A stretch of 64,000 nt of DNA from an uncultured Gemmiger sp. (lineage in GTDB: Bacteria > Bacillota > Clostridia > Oscillospirales > Ruminococcaceae): assembly GCA_944386495.1 (NCBI GenBank), contig CALXBE010000005.1:1-64000 (forward strand). Reading direction: 5' to 3'. Positions 7,741 through 16,165 of the stretch are shown piece by piece. A program made the position numbers and the translations under genes. The notes beneath the pieces are model-generated. The model saw only the letters and a list, made by a program, of their open reading frames with translations. It was not told the DNA's origin and ran no database searches. Numbering within the stretch: the first letter of the stretch is position 1; each line of letters starts with the position of its first letter.

Positions 7741-8094
7741 ATGAAAGCAATGGCAGGATGGATGGCAGCTCTTATGCTGCTGACCGCCCCCGCAGCCTTC
7801 TGTGACGAGCTGCCTCCCGGTGTGGAGATCCAGCGGGTGGAAGGGGTGGAGCCCCAGCAGGCTGCCCCGCAGCAGGAGGAGCCGGAGCAGGAGGCTGCTC
7901 CCCAGGTCCAGCAGGCTGCACCTCAGGAAGCAGCGCCTCAGGAGACAGTCCAGGAACAGGCCGCTCCCCGGCAGGCACCCCAGACGGGGGATGACTCTCT
8001 GCTGGCGGTGGCGGGACTGGGAGTCAGCGCCGGTGCCCTGGCCTTGACCCGAAAAGGGAAAAAGGATTCCGGGGACCAGGATACGGCCCAATGA
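7741..8094 (+). CDS. Small secreted Gln/Pro/Ala-rich protein with sortase-signal-like end
   Basis: 117 residues, no known family recognised. Residues 1-21 form a signal peptide (MKAMAGWMAALMLLTAPAAFC, cleavage possible near AFC-DE). Residues about 35-82 are a low-complexity Gln/Pro/Ala/Glu region built from AAPQ-like units. The C-terminus has PQTGD (80-84), a hydrophobic stretch (LLAVAGLGVSAGALAL) and a basic tail TRKGKK, the three-part layout of an LPXTG cell-wall sorting signal, but the first residues are A-P rather than L-P. It may be attached to the wall by a sortase encoded elsewhere or simply held in the membrane. The ribosome site AAAGGAGGG overlaps the inverted repeat before it. Confidence 0.7.
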   Translation: MKAMAGWMAALMLLTAPAAFCDELPPGVEIQRVEGVEPQQAAPQQEEPEQEAAPQVQQAAPQEAAPQETVQEQAAPRQAPQTGDDSLLAVAGLGVSAGALALTRKGKKDSGDQDTAQ

Positions 8095-8125
8095 ATCTTT
8101 TGAAACAAATTTGGTGAAAACGCAA

Positions 8126-8166
8126 AAAAGTTACCGGGAATTTTTGTCACCCGGTAACTTTTTTTT
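8126..8166 (+). terminator. Intrinsic terminator
   Basis: GTTACCGGG (8130-8138) pairs with CCCGGTAAC (8150-8158), with A residues before and eight T residues after. It ends the acpS-mazF transcript. Confidence 0.9.
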
Positions 8167-8228
8167 AATGAAATAGAGGAGGGAATCAGGTATAATAAAG
8201 GTAACGATTTCCAGGAGGAGGACCGACC

Positions 8229-9842
8229 ATGAAGCTGACTTTTTTGGGAGCCGACCATGAAGTGACCGGCAGCTGTACCCTCATTGAGGCCTGCGGCAAG
8301 CGGTTTTTGGTGGATGCAGGAATGGAACAGGGGGCAGACATCTATGAGAATGCACCCTTGCCCCTGCTGGCGGGGGATGTGGACGGGATTTTCCTGACCC
8401 ACGCCCACATTGACCATGCGGGCCGGATTCCCTTCCTGTACAAACAGGGATTCCGGGGACCCATCTACTGCACCGAAAGCACCCGGCAGCTGTGCAGCAT
8501 CATGCTCCGGGATTCTGCCCATATTCAGGAGTTTGAAGCAGAGTGGAAAAACCGGAAGAACGCCCGAAGCGGCGCACCTCTGGTGGAGCCCCTCTATACC
8601 ATTCAGGACGCCCTCAGTGTCATGGAGCAGTTCTCGGGGTGCAGCTACGATACCATTATCACTCCTGCCACCGGATTCCAGATAAGGTTCATTGATGTGG
8701 GCCATCTGCTGGGGAGCGCTTCCATTGAAATTACCGTGACCGAGGAGGGGGAGACCACCCGAATCGTGTTCAGCGGAGATATCGGCAACACCCACCAGCC
8801 CCTCCTCCGGGACCCCACTCCCCTCCAGGGGGCGGATGTGGTGGTGATGGAGTCTACCTACGGGGACCGGCTCCACGGGGACCGCCCCGACTATGTGGGA
8901 GAACTGACCAAAATCATCCAGACCACCTTTGACCGGGGCGGCAATGTGGTGGTGCCCTGCTTTGCAGTGGGCCGCACTCAGGAAATGCTCTATTTCCTCC
9001 GGCAGATCAAGGAGGAGGGCAGGATCAAGGGCCATAAGGACTTTGAAGTTTATCTGGACAGCCCTCTGGCGGCGGAAGCCACCCGAATCTTTATGGAGTG
9101 CAGCGACCAGTGCTATGATGAGGAAGCCGCTGCCCTGCTGGATGCAGGCATCAATCCCATCACCTTCCCGGGACTGCGGCTCACCGCCACCAGCGAGGAG
9201 TCCAAGCTGATCAACGGGGATACCCGCCCCAAGGTGATCCTCTCCGCCAGCGGCATGTGCGAGGCAGGCCGAATCCGCCATCACCTGAAACATAACCTGT
9301 GGCGGCCGGAATGCACCATCCTTTTTGTGGGATATCAGGCCCACGGGACACTGGGCCGGGCCCTGGTAGAGGGGACCACCCGGGTCAAGCTGTTCGGTGA
9401 GACCATCGAGGTGCGGGCCCAGATTCGGCAGCTGACCGGCATGAGCGGCCACGCCGACCAGAAGGGGCTGGACCAGTGGCTGACCAGCGCTCCGGAAAAG
9501 CCCAGGTTTGTCTTTGTGAACCACGGGGAAGATGAGGTGTGCGACTTGTACACTGCCCGGCTTCAGGCCATGGGCTACCAGGCAGAAGCACCTTATAACG
9601 GGTCGGAATATCAGGTCACGGCCCAGGGTGTGGAATGTCTGGTAAAGGGCAATACCACCCGAATCCAGAAGAAGCCTGCCGCCCAGGGACAGGAGTACCG
9701 GGATACTCCCGCCTACCTGCGGCTGGTTGAGATGGGCAAGCGGCTTATGGCTGTTATTACCCACAACCGGGGAGGGGCTAACAAGGATCTGGCAAAGTTT
9801 GCAGATCAGATCGCCTCCCTCTGCGATAAATGGGAACGGTAA
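8229..9842 (+). CDS. MBL-fold beta-CASP metallo-hydrolase (RNA-processing nuclease type)
   Basis: 537 residues. The N-terminal metallo-beta-lactamase part has the zinc motif HAHIDHAG (58-65), the beta-CASP part has SGDIGN, ESTYGDR and LSASGMCEAGRIRHHL, and the RMMBL motif LTGMSGHADQKGLDQWL follows, as in CPSF-like and RNase J-like exonucleases. Family members usually process RNA; it is closer to the stand-alone CPSF/YsnF-like hydrolases than to RNase J because the ends differ. The last ~60 residues are an extra helical tail. A TATAAT (8191-8196) precedes it after the mazF terminator, but I see no good -35. Start ATG 8229 has CCAGGAGGA upstream. Its end overlaps the open frame of the next gene. 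Confidence 0.88.
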   Translation: MKLTFLGADHEVTGSCTLIEACGKRFLVDAGMEQGADIYENAPLPLLAGDVDGIFLTHAHIDHAGRIPFLYKQGFRGPIYCTESTRQLCSIMLRDSAHIQEFEAEWKNRKNARSGAPLVEPLYTIQDALSVMEQFSGCSYDTIITPATGFQIRFIDVGHLLGSASIEITVTEEGETTRIVFSGDIGNTHQPLLRDPTPLQGADVVVMESTYGDRLHGDRPDYVGELTKIIQTTFDRGGNVVVPCFAVGRTQEMLYFLRQIKEEGRIKGHKDFEVYLDSPLAAEATRIFMECSDQCYDEEAAALLDAGINPITFPGLRLTATSEESKLINGDTRPKVILSASGMCEAGRIRHHLKHNLWRPECTILFVGYQAHGTLGRALVEGTTRVKLFGETIEVRAQIRQLTGMSGHADQKGLDQWLTSAPEKPRFVFVNHGEDEVCDLYTARLQAMGYQAEAPYNGSEYQVTAQGVECLVKGNTTRIQKKPAAQGQEYRDTPAYLRLVEMGKRLMAVITHNRGGANKDLAKFADQIASLCDKWER

Positions 9843-9856
9843 GAAGGGAATCAAGG

Positions 9857-10396
9857 TTGCATCCACTGAAACATCTGAAAACCATCAACCATCACAAATG
9901 GCTGGTGTTTGTGCATTGTTGGAAGTGCGGGCTGTATAAACAGGCTTTCCTCCATGACATGAGCAAATACTCCCCGGTGGAGTTCTGGGCCGGAGCAAAA
10001 TATTACCAGAACGGGGTGCGCAGCCCCAACAATGCCCAGCGGGAGGCGGAGGGCGTTTCCACCGCCTGGCTCCACCATAAGGGCCGGAACAAACATCACC
10101 TGGAATACTGGGTGGACTACAGTCTGGAGGACGGACAGCTGGCCGGCATGGAGATGCCGGTAAAATATGTGGTAGAGATGATCTGTGACCGGATCGCAGC
10201 CAGCAAGAACTATCAGGGAGCTGCCTATACCCGGCACCATCCCCTACAGTATTACAACCGGGGAAAGGACCATTACCTTCTCCATCCCAAGACAAGAGCC
10301 CTGATGGAGGAACTGCTGGAACTGCTGGACCGGGAAGGGGAGGAAGCCCTTTTCCGGTATATCCGTACCCAGGTGCTCCACAACGCAAAAGGATAA
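9857..10396 (+). CDS. DUF5662 family protein
   Basis: About 179 residues. The opening HPLKHLKTINHHKWLVFVHCWKCGLYKQAFLHDMSKYSP and the following EFWAGAKYYQNGVRSPNNAQRE, HHKGRNKHHLEYW match DUF5662, a small His-rich family of unknown function; HHK..NKHH and HDMSKYS suggest a metal-binding HD-like helical protein, which is inference. I prefer the TTG at 9857 because the conserved family sequence begins there and GAAGGGA precedes it; the ATG at 9830 lies inside the end of the previous gene and has no ribosome site. It is co-transcribed with the hydrolase before it and ends before a strong terminator. Confidence 0.8.
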   Translation: MHPLKHLKTINHHKWLVFVHCWKCGLYKQAFLHDMSKYSPVEFWAGAKYYQNGVRSPNNAQREAEGVSTAWLHHKGRNKHHLEYWVDYSLEDGQLAGMEMPVKYVVEMICDRIAASKNYQGAAYTRHHPLQYYNRGKDHYLLHPKTRALMEELLELLDREGEEALFRYIRTQVLHNAKG

Positions 10397-10411
10397 TAGC
10401 AGAAACGGGGG

Positions 10412-10447
10412 GAGCCCCCGGTCATGAGACCGGAGGCTCTCTCTTTT
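10412..10447 (+). terminator. Terminator between convergent genes
   Basis: GAGCCCCCGGTC (10412-10423) pairs with GACCGGAGGCTC (10428-10439) with one mismatch, and is followed by TCTCTTTTAT. It ends the DUF5662 transcript. Confidence 0.8.
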
Positions 10448-10481
10448 ATATTTGGCGAAGGAGTAATGTCAAAGAAAAGAC

Positions 10482-11744
10482 TCATTCGTACCGAAGGGCC
10501 TCGATGGGGTCCAGCCGGGCGGCTTTCCGGGCGGGATAGTACCCGAAGAAAACCCCGATGGCCATGGAAAAGCCCACTGCCAGGAGAATGGCTACCAGGC
10601 TGGGCTTGGCGGCATATCCCAGAAGAGAAGCTCCCAGGCTTCCCAGTCCTACCCCAAAGGCTACTCCCAGGGCGCCGCCCACCAGGCAGATGACCACAGC
10701 CTCGGTGATGAACTGAAGAAGGATAGCGCTCTGCCGGGCGCCCAGGGCCTTCCGGGTGCCGATTTCCCGGGTCCGCTCGGTAATGCTTACCAGCATAATG
10801 TTCATGACCCCGATGCCGCCTACCAGAAGGCTGATGGCGGCAATGGCGGCAATGGCCAGTTTGACGGTGTCCAGCATCTGGGTCATCTCCTCCAGCATGG
10901 ATTCCATGCTGGAAGCGGTTACGGTCCAGCTCTCATTCCGGGTGTAGAAGCTGGAGAAAAAGTCCTCTGTCTCCTCCATGAAAGCGGTGGTGTCCACATG
11001 GGTGGAGGCCACCACCGTCAGGTCCTGATAACCGGAGGACAGATTCCCCAGTTTCTGGGCGGTGGCCAGGGGAATGTAAAGCTGGGTGACCGGGTCCTCC
11101 CCGGTCAGGCTGTAATATCCGCTGTCGTCGTAGGTGTATATCCCCACTATATAGAAGGTGAAAAGCTGTCCGTTTACGGTCAGCCGGAACTCGCTTCCCA
11201 GAAGGGAAGAGTCTGACCGGCCAAAAAGGGCTTCACAGGCCAGGTCGCTGAGTACGGCGATCTGCCGTTCCCCGTCTGTGTCCTGGATGAACCGCCCGGC
11301 GGAAAGGTCCACCTGATTGGCTTCAGCGTACTGGCTGTTTACGCCGGTCGCAAGTACGGAAGCGGTATCTTCACCGGTCCCCACCGTGCCGCTGCCCAGA
11401 CTGGCCTCCAGGCTGATGGCGTGAATTTTGTCCTGGAAGGCCTGGGAAAATTCTTCTATCATCTCCTCACTGATTAAATCCTCCTCGCTGGGCTGGCTCA
11501 TGCCGAACAGACGGACGGCGCCGCCCCGGGTCTCATCCGAGGAACTTTTCTGCTGAAGGCTGACGGTGATGTTGTTGATGCCAAAGCCCTGCAGGCTGTC
11601 GGTGATGGAGCCGGAAAGGGAGTCGCCCACCGTTACAATGGCAATCACCGAGCCGATGCCGATGATGATTCCCAGCATGGTGAGAAAGGCCCGCATTTTG
11701 TTGGCCCAAAGGCTGCTGAATGCCAGGCGGATGTTGTCAAGCAT
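10482..11744 (-). CDS. MacB-type ABC transporter permease
   Basis: 420 residues. N-terminal membrane helix (NKMRAFLTMLGIIIGIGSVIAIVTVG), a large outside domain (about 45-290), then three helices with IGVMNIMLVSITERTREIGTRKALGARQ, the FtsX/MacB signature. Such proteins pair with a LolD-like ATPase and a membrane fusion protein for export of peptides or drugs across the cell envelope. ATG 11744 begins the conserved sequence and overlaps the ATPase stop by 8 bases; the longer open frame lies inside the ATPase gene. Last gene of a three-gene minus-strand operon. Confidence 0.92.
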   Translation of the reverse strand: MLDNIRLAFSSLWANKMRAFLTMLGIIIGIGSVIAIVTVGDSLSGSITDSLQGFGINNITVSLQQKSSSDETRGGAVRLFGMSQPSEEDLISEEMIEEFSQAFQDKIHAISLEASLGSGTVGTGEDTASVLATGVNSQYAEANQVDLSAGRFIQDTDGERQIAVLSDLACEALFGRSDSSLLGSEFRLTVNGQLFTFYIVGIYTYDDSGYYSLTGEDPVTQLYIPLATAQKLGNLSSGYQDLTVVASTHVDTTAFMEETEDFFSSFYTRNESWTVTASSMESMLEEMTQMLDTVKLAIAAIAAISLLVGGIGVMNIMLVSITERTREIGTRKALGARQSAILLQFITEAVVICLVGGALGVAFGVGLGSLGASLLGYAAKPSLVAILLAVGFSMAIGVFFGYYPARKAARLDPIEALRYE

Positions 11745-12441
11745 GACGGCCCGCCCCCTTTCTTTCCCCGATGAACAGCCCGTCCCGGAGGGTGAGGATT
11801 CTCTGGCATTCCTCGGCCAGCTGCTGGCTGTGGGTAATGAGAACAATGGTCATCCCCTGCCGGTGAAGCTGGTGAAAAATATCCATTACCGACCGGCTGG
11901 TGGCGGAATCCAGGGCGCCGGTGGGCTCGTCTGCCAGGAGAAGGGAAGGCTGGTTGGCCAGGGCACGGGCAATGGCCACCCGCTGTTTCTGACCGCCGGA
12001 AAGCTCGTTGGGCTGGTGGCTGGCCCGGTCGGACATCCCCACCATCTCCAGCAGCTGGGAGGCCCGCTGGGCCCGCTGCCGGGCGTTTACCCCTGCATAA
12101 AGCATGGGAAGCTCCACATTTTTCTGGGCGGTGGTCCGCCCGATCAGGTTGAAGGTCTGGAATACAAACCCGATTTTCTGGTTCCGGATCTGGGACAGGG
12201 AGCTTTCCCGGGCCTGACCGATGTCCACCCCGTCCAGAATATAGCTGCCCTGGGTGGGCCGGTCCAGCACCCCGATGATATTCATAAGGGTGGATTTACC
12301 ACTGCCGCTTTCCCCCACAATGGCCACAAATTCCCCGGGATAAACGGTCAGGTCAATGCCGTGGAGAATCTCCAATTCGTTAGGTTTGCCGGGATAGTAC
12401 CGTTTTACAATTCCTTTCATGGAAATAATAGGCTCTGCCAT
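11737..12441 (-). CDS. ABC transporter ATP-binding protein, MacB/LolD type
   Basis: 234 residues. Walker A GESGSGKST, Q-loop FQTFNLI, signature LSGGQKQR, Walker B LLLADEPTGALDS and the switch His in LITHS are all present. It would power the permease encoded next to it. It begins 5 bases after the fusion-protein gene ends and overlaps the permease start, so the three proteins are made together. Substrate unknown. Confidence 0.94.
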   Translation of the reverse strand: MAEPIISMKGIVKRYYPGKPNELEILHGIDLTVYPGEFVAIVGESGSGKSTLMNIIGVLDRPTQGSYILDGVDIGQARESSLSQIRNQKIGFVFQTFNLIGRTTAQKNVELPMLYAGVNARQRAQRASQLLEMVGMSDRASHQPNELSGGQKQRVAIARALANQPSLLLADEPTGALDSATSRSVMDIFHQLHRQGMTIVLITHSQQLAEECQRILTLRDGLFIGERKGAGRHA

Positions 12442-12446
12442 GAGAA

Positions 12447-14177
12447 TCAGCCTCCCATGGGGCCGCCGCCCATTCCGCCGCCACCGCCACCGGCGGGAGC
12501 AGCCCCCACAATAACGCCGCCGCTCATGTCGCCCATCTCCATGGACATTTCACCCCGGCCGGACTCCCCGAAGGGGAATTCCTGGGTGATGGTCTCATCC
12601 AGAACGGAAGCCTTTACCACCATCCCTTCTTTCAGGGAATCCCCGCTGATTTCAGCATAGTAGTCGTTGGTCTGGCCTACGGTGACGGGGACCGGCTCAA
12701 AGGTGTCCTCCTGGGTCTCGGAGCGTACATAGATTTGGGTGGTGCCGTCCTCCAGGGTCTCAATGGCATCCAGAGGTACGGTAAACACATTTTCGGTGGT
12801 AGACTGGATAATTTCCACTGAGGCGTTGGTCCCGATGAGCAGACCGCTGTCGGCGCTGTCCACCGTTACCTTGGCAGAGAAGGCGCTGGAGGAATTTCCG
12901 CCCCCGGAGGCAGTGGGAGAAATCTGGGTGAGAGTGCCGGAAATTTCCCCGTCGATCACATCGCTGGTGATGATGGCTTTCATGCCTTCCTTCACATTTT
13001 CAATGTCATATTCCGCAATATTGATGGAAATCTGGAGTTTGGAGGTGTCCTGAATGGTGGCAACGGCTCCGTCCACCACACTGCCCACCGTAGCATTCAG
13101 GGAGGTCACCTTGCCGTCGGTCTGGGCTTTCAGGGTGCATTTGTCCAGCTGGTCCTCCAACTCCTCCAGCTCGTCGCTCTCGCCCGCTTTGTTGTAGTTG
13201 TCCAGGGCTTTGTCCCGAGTGTCCTCTGCATTTTCCGCAGCAGTCAGGGCGTTTTCGTAGGTGGACTTGGCCTGGTCGTAGGCGGTCTGAGCCTGATTGT
13301 AAGCGGAGGACAGGGAGTTATAGTTGGAGGTGGACTGGGCGGTCTGAAGCTGAGACTGGGCATCGTTCAGGGCAGACTGGGCCGAGTCATAAGCACTTTT
13401 GGCAGTATCAAAATTGGTTTTGGCCTTATCCAGGGCAGCTTTGGCTTCTATTGTCTCAGGAGCATCTGCTCCGGCGGAGGCCAGAAGCTGGTCATAGGAG
13501 GCCTGAGCCTGGTTCAGGGTGGACTGGGCGCTGTTCATGGTATTGAGGGCGGAAAGAAGGGTGCTGTTGGCGGAATCCACCTTGGACTGGTAGGGCTTTA
13601 CAGTGGAGTATGCCTTGTCGTAGGCGCTCTTGGCATCGTCCAGGTCGTCCTCCGCCTCCTCCATGTCATCGTAAGTTTCGGTGACCTTTTCCTGGGCTTC
13701 GGTCAGGGCAGCCTGGGCATCCTCATACTGCTTTTGGGCATCGACCTTGCTTTCGGCCAGGTCCTCCTTCATCTTCCGGATGCTGTCCTCCAGCTCCGAG
13801 GTGTCCAGGGTGCAGATGATGTCTCCCTCCTTCACCGAGTCACCCACCTGCACATGGACTTCTTTCACAGTGTATTTCAGGTCAGTGGTGACGGTGGAGA
13901 CCTGAGAACTTTCCACAGTGCCGCTGGCGCTGATGGAATCCTCCAGAGTACCCCGTTCCAGGGTGATGGTCCGTACATAACCTTCCCCGGCGGCTTCCAG
14001 GGGACCGCTGCGGGGCCGGAGGGCCAGCAGGGCGGTAAGCCCCAGAATGACCACCAGAATCAGGGCGGTGGCTGCGATTTTGTGCCGGAGCAAAAAGGTC
14101 AGCAGAGCCGAACCTTTTCTCCCCAGTGCCCCCAAAAAGGCAGAAGCCCGGGTCCGGGCGGATTGGATGATGTTCAT
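12447..14177 (-). CDS. Membrane fusion (HlyD/MacA-like) protein with long coiled coil
   Basis: 576 residues. An N-terminal membrane helix (about 28-52) is followed by a biotinyl-lipoyl-like half (VQVGDSVKEGDIICTLDT), a very long helical hairpin with many Ala/Gln/Ser heptads (about 125-360, e.g. YDSAQSALNDAQSQLQTAQ), the second lipoyl half (DGKVTSLNATVGSVVDG), a beta-barrel region and a Gly/Met-rich end (GGGGGGMGGGPMGG). It should bridge the MacB-like permease to the outside of the membrane; in Gram-positive cells there is no outer-membrane channel, so the long hairpin may reach into the wall. ATG 14177 has GGAGGAAG upstream. First gene of the operon; no clear promoter motif seen in 14178-14312. 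Confidence 0.92.
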   Translation of the reverse strand: MNIIQSARTRASAFLGALGRKGSALLTFLLRHKIAATALILVVILGLTALLALRPRSGPLEAAGEGYVRTITLERGTLEDSISASGTVESSQVSTVTTDLKYTVKEVHVQVGDSVKEGDIICTLDTSELEDSIRKMKEDLAESKVDAQKQYEDAQAALTEAQEKVTETYDDMEEAEDDLDDAKSAYDKAYSTVKPYQSKVDSANSTLLSALNTMNSAQSTLNQAQASYDQLLASAGADAPETIEAKAALDKAKTNFDTAKSAYDSAQSALNDAQSQLQTAQSTSNYNSLSSAYNQAQTAYDQAKSTYENALTAAENAEDTRDKALDNYNKAGESDELEELEDQLDKCTLKAQTDGKVTSLNATVGSVVDGAVATIQDTSKLQISINIAEYDIENVKEGMKAIITSDVIDGEISGTLTQISPTASGGGNSSSAFSAKVTVDSADSGLLIGTNASVEIIQSTTENVFTVPLDAIETLEDGTTQIYVRSETQEDTFEPVPVTVGQTNDYYAEISGDSLKEGMVVKASVLDETITQEFPFGESGRGEMSMEMGDMSGGVIVGAAPAGGGGGGMGGGPMGG

Positions 14178-14302
14178 GATTTCTTCCTCCAATGATTTTG
14201 AAGTTTGCCCCCGTCGGTCAGAAAGCCCCTGACGGGCGGTCATACCGGCATTTTACAGGGAAGCTGTGAAATCATGCGGGGAAAAAAGTGATAATTTTAT
14301 GG

Positions 14303-14343
14303 AAAAATAAAAAGAAGGACCTTCCGGCGGAAGATCCTTCTGA
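14303..14343 (-). terminator. Terminator of the glycosyltransferase gene
   Basis: Arms 14313-14325 and 14329-14341 pair with one mismatch around a three-base loop; on the minus strand a T-rich tract (TTTTTATTTTT) follows. It ends the transcript of the GT8-GT2 gene. Confidence 0.85.
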
Positions 14344-14405
14344 AAAAGTGAATTTGTAAAATGCTTTGGAGGTTGGCTGCTCTTGCCCTGAACGAGGAAC
14401 CAGAA

Positions 14406-16151
14406 TCAGTCCTCATCCTGGGAGACGATCAGCCCTTCCTCTTTGAGAAGCCGCTCATTGGGTTTCTGGCGCTGGCCGTGCTCCCGGGCAAAGTCGATCA
14501 TAAAGCGATGGATTTTCAGCTTGTTTTCCTGGTAAAGGTCCAGGTTCTGATAGAGGTCCTTGTAGTGGTCGAACAGCTCCAGCCGGGTGGAGATGATTTT
14601 GCCCTGGGTGGCCGCCATGCTGGACAGGCTTCCCTTGGTCTTTACATAGTAATAGAGGGGCTCCTTGAGAATATAAATCTGCTCGGCGTATTGAAGGTAT
14701 TCCAGGTTGAAGAGGAAATCTTCGCACCAGTCCAGATGGCGGGGAAACTCCAGACCGTTGGCACGGATGATATCCAGACGGAAGAACTTGTTCCAGACCA
14801 CCCCGTAATAGAAATCAGCAGGGTTATCCATCATGATTTCGGCCAATTCCTTCCGGGAATAAAGTCCCTGGTCGATCCGGCCCATCTGGTAGCACCGGTC
14901 CCCGATGATCCGGTAGTAGTCGGCAATCACCAGCTCACAGCCGGTGGTCTCGGCGGCAATGACCAGCCGTTCGGCGGCGTTGGGCTCCAGCCAGTCATCA
15001 CTGTCTGCAAACATGATATACTCGCCTCTGGCCAGGGAAAGGCCCAGATTCCGGCAGCTGGCAGGTCCGCCGTTGGGATGGGTGATGACCTGAAGCCGGG
15101 GGTCTTTGGCGGCGTACTTTTCCAGAACTTCCAGGCTGTTGTCGGTACTGCCGTCGTTGATGAGGAACACTTCCAGCTGGAAATAACTCTGTCCCAGAAT
15201 GCTGTCCAGCAGCCGGGGAAGGCTGGCGGCGCTGTTGTAGACCGGGATAATGAGACTGACCAGGGGAAGCCGGCCTTCCCCTTCAAATTCGGGGTGGGTG
15301 GGGTCCTCCAGGATGGCCCGGCCTCCGTCTCCCAGCACCAGGGCGGCCTGCCGGGAATATTTCAGGTAAAAGACATCAAACTGCCCCAGGTAGTGGTCGT
15401 TCCAGGGCTTGTTCCGCCCTGCATAGTGGAAAATGACCGTATTCTTTTTTACCCAGTCCGGATTAAAATCCTCCCGGGCAGGGTTGGCCCGGCGGTGGGC
15501 GTTGTAAATCTTCTCGGACAGATTGTACCGCAGACTGTCCAGAGGAAGCACCCGGTGCCCGTAAAGACGGCTGAATAAATCGGCATCTGTCCGGAAAAGG
15601 AGATTCTGCCATTTTTTCAGGAAAAGGGAAGCCTTTTCCAAGGTCTGTTCCTGGCGCAGCTGTTCTAGATTATAGAGAAGCACTCCCCGGTTAAAGTAGA
15701 GACTGTCCTGGGGAAGAAGCCGGGTAAACCGCTCCATCCCGGGCGGGGTGGCGGTGGCGGCGGCAAAGAGATGGTCTCCCAGGTCCAGGTCATACAGCTC
15801 CCGGATGGGTTTCAGGACCACCAGGTCCGGGTCCAGGAAAAGGATGCGGTCCAGGTCATCAGGCAGGTAAAGGGCGGCAAAAAGCCGGTAATAAAGGCTC
15901 CGGGGAAGCCGCTCGCTTACAGGAAGGGACCGGAACAGATTCTGGGGAGCCTGTACCGGAATCAGCTCACTGCCGCTGGGCTCCAGGATACGGCGGATGG
16001 GAGTCTGCTGGTCCTGGCTCAGGTCATTGGATACCAGGTAGACCCGGAACTTTTCCCCGGGATTGTTTTCCTGAAGGCTGGTAAGCATGGTGCAAAGGGG
16101 AAAAAGATAGCTTTGATTCAGGGAAATCAAAAGATTCATGGGCTGGGACAT
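14406..16151 (-). CDS. Two-domain glycosyltransferase, GT8 fused to GT2
   Basis: 581 residues. The N-terminal half is GT8-like: LISLNQSYLFPLCTMLTSL, the DPD motif in DRILFLDPDLVVLKP and the closing HYAGRNKPW. The C-terminal half (from about residue 297) is GT2-like: VSLIIPVYNSAASLPRLLDSIL, INDGSTDNS, and FADSDDWL with the DxD-type metal site. The enzyme may add two sugars in turn during synthesis of a surface glycan or glycolipid; the acceptor is not visible. No membrane segments. ATG 16151 follows GGGAGGA; it is 14 bases behind the HAD gene, so both come from the promoter at 17036-17064. Confidence 0.88.
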   Translation of the reverse strand: MSQPMNLLISLNQSYLFPLCTMLTSLQENNPGEKFRVYLVSNDLSQDQQTPIRRILEPSGSELIPVQAPQNLFRSLPVSERLPRSLYYRLFAALYLPDDLDRILFLDPDLVVLKPIRELYDLDLGDHLFAAATATPPGMERFTRLLPQDSLYFNRGVLLYNLEQLRQEQTLEKASLFLKKWQNLLFRTDADLFSRLYGHRVLPLDSLRYNLSEKIYNAHRRANPAREDFNPDWVKKNTVIFHYAGRNKPWNDHYLGQFDVFYLKYSRQAALVLGDGGRAILEDPTHPEFEGEGRLPLVSLIIPVYNSAASLPRLLDSILGQSYFQLEVFLINDGSTDNSLEVLEKYAAKDPRLQVITHPNGGPASCRNLGLSLARGEYIMFADSDDWLEPNAAERLVIAAETTGCELVIADYYRIIGDRCYQMGRIDQGLYSRKELAEIMMDNPADFYYGVVWNKFFRLDIIRANGLEFPRHLDWCEDFLFNLEYLQYAEQIYILKEPLYYYVKTKGSLSSMAATQGKIISTRLELFDHYKDLYQNLDLYQENKLKIHRFMIDFAREHGQRQKPNERLLKEEGLIVSQDED

Positions 16152-16165
16152 GGATGATTCCTCCC

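Noticed and set aside
7938-9866. 642-codon open frame on the minus strand
   Set aside because: Antisense to the beta-CASP hydrolase and the small surface protein.
12447-14177. Possible tandem DNA repeats in the fusion-protein gene
   Set aside because: The repeats are at protein level (Ala/Gln/Ser heptads of a coiled coil), not in exact DNA units.
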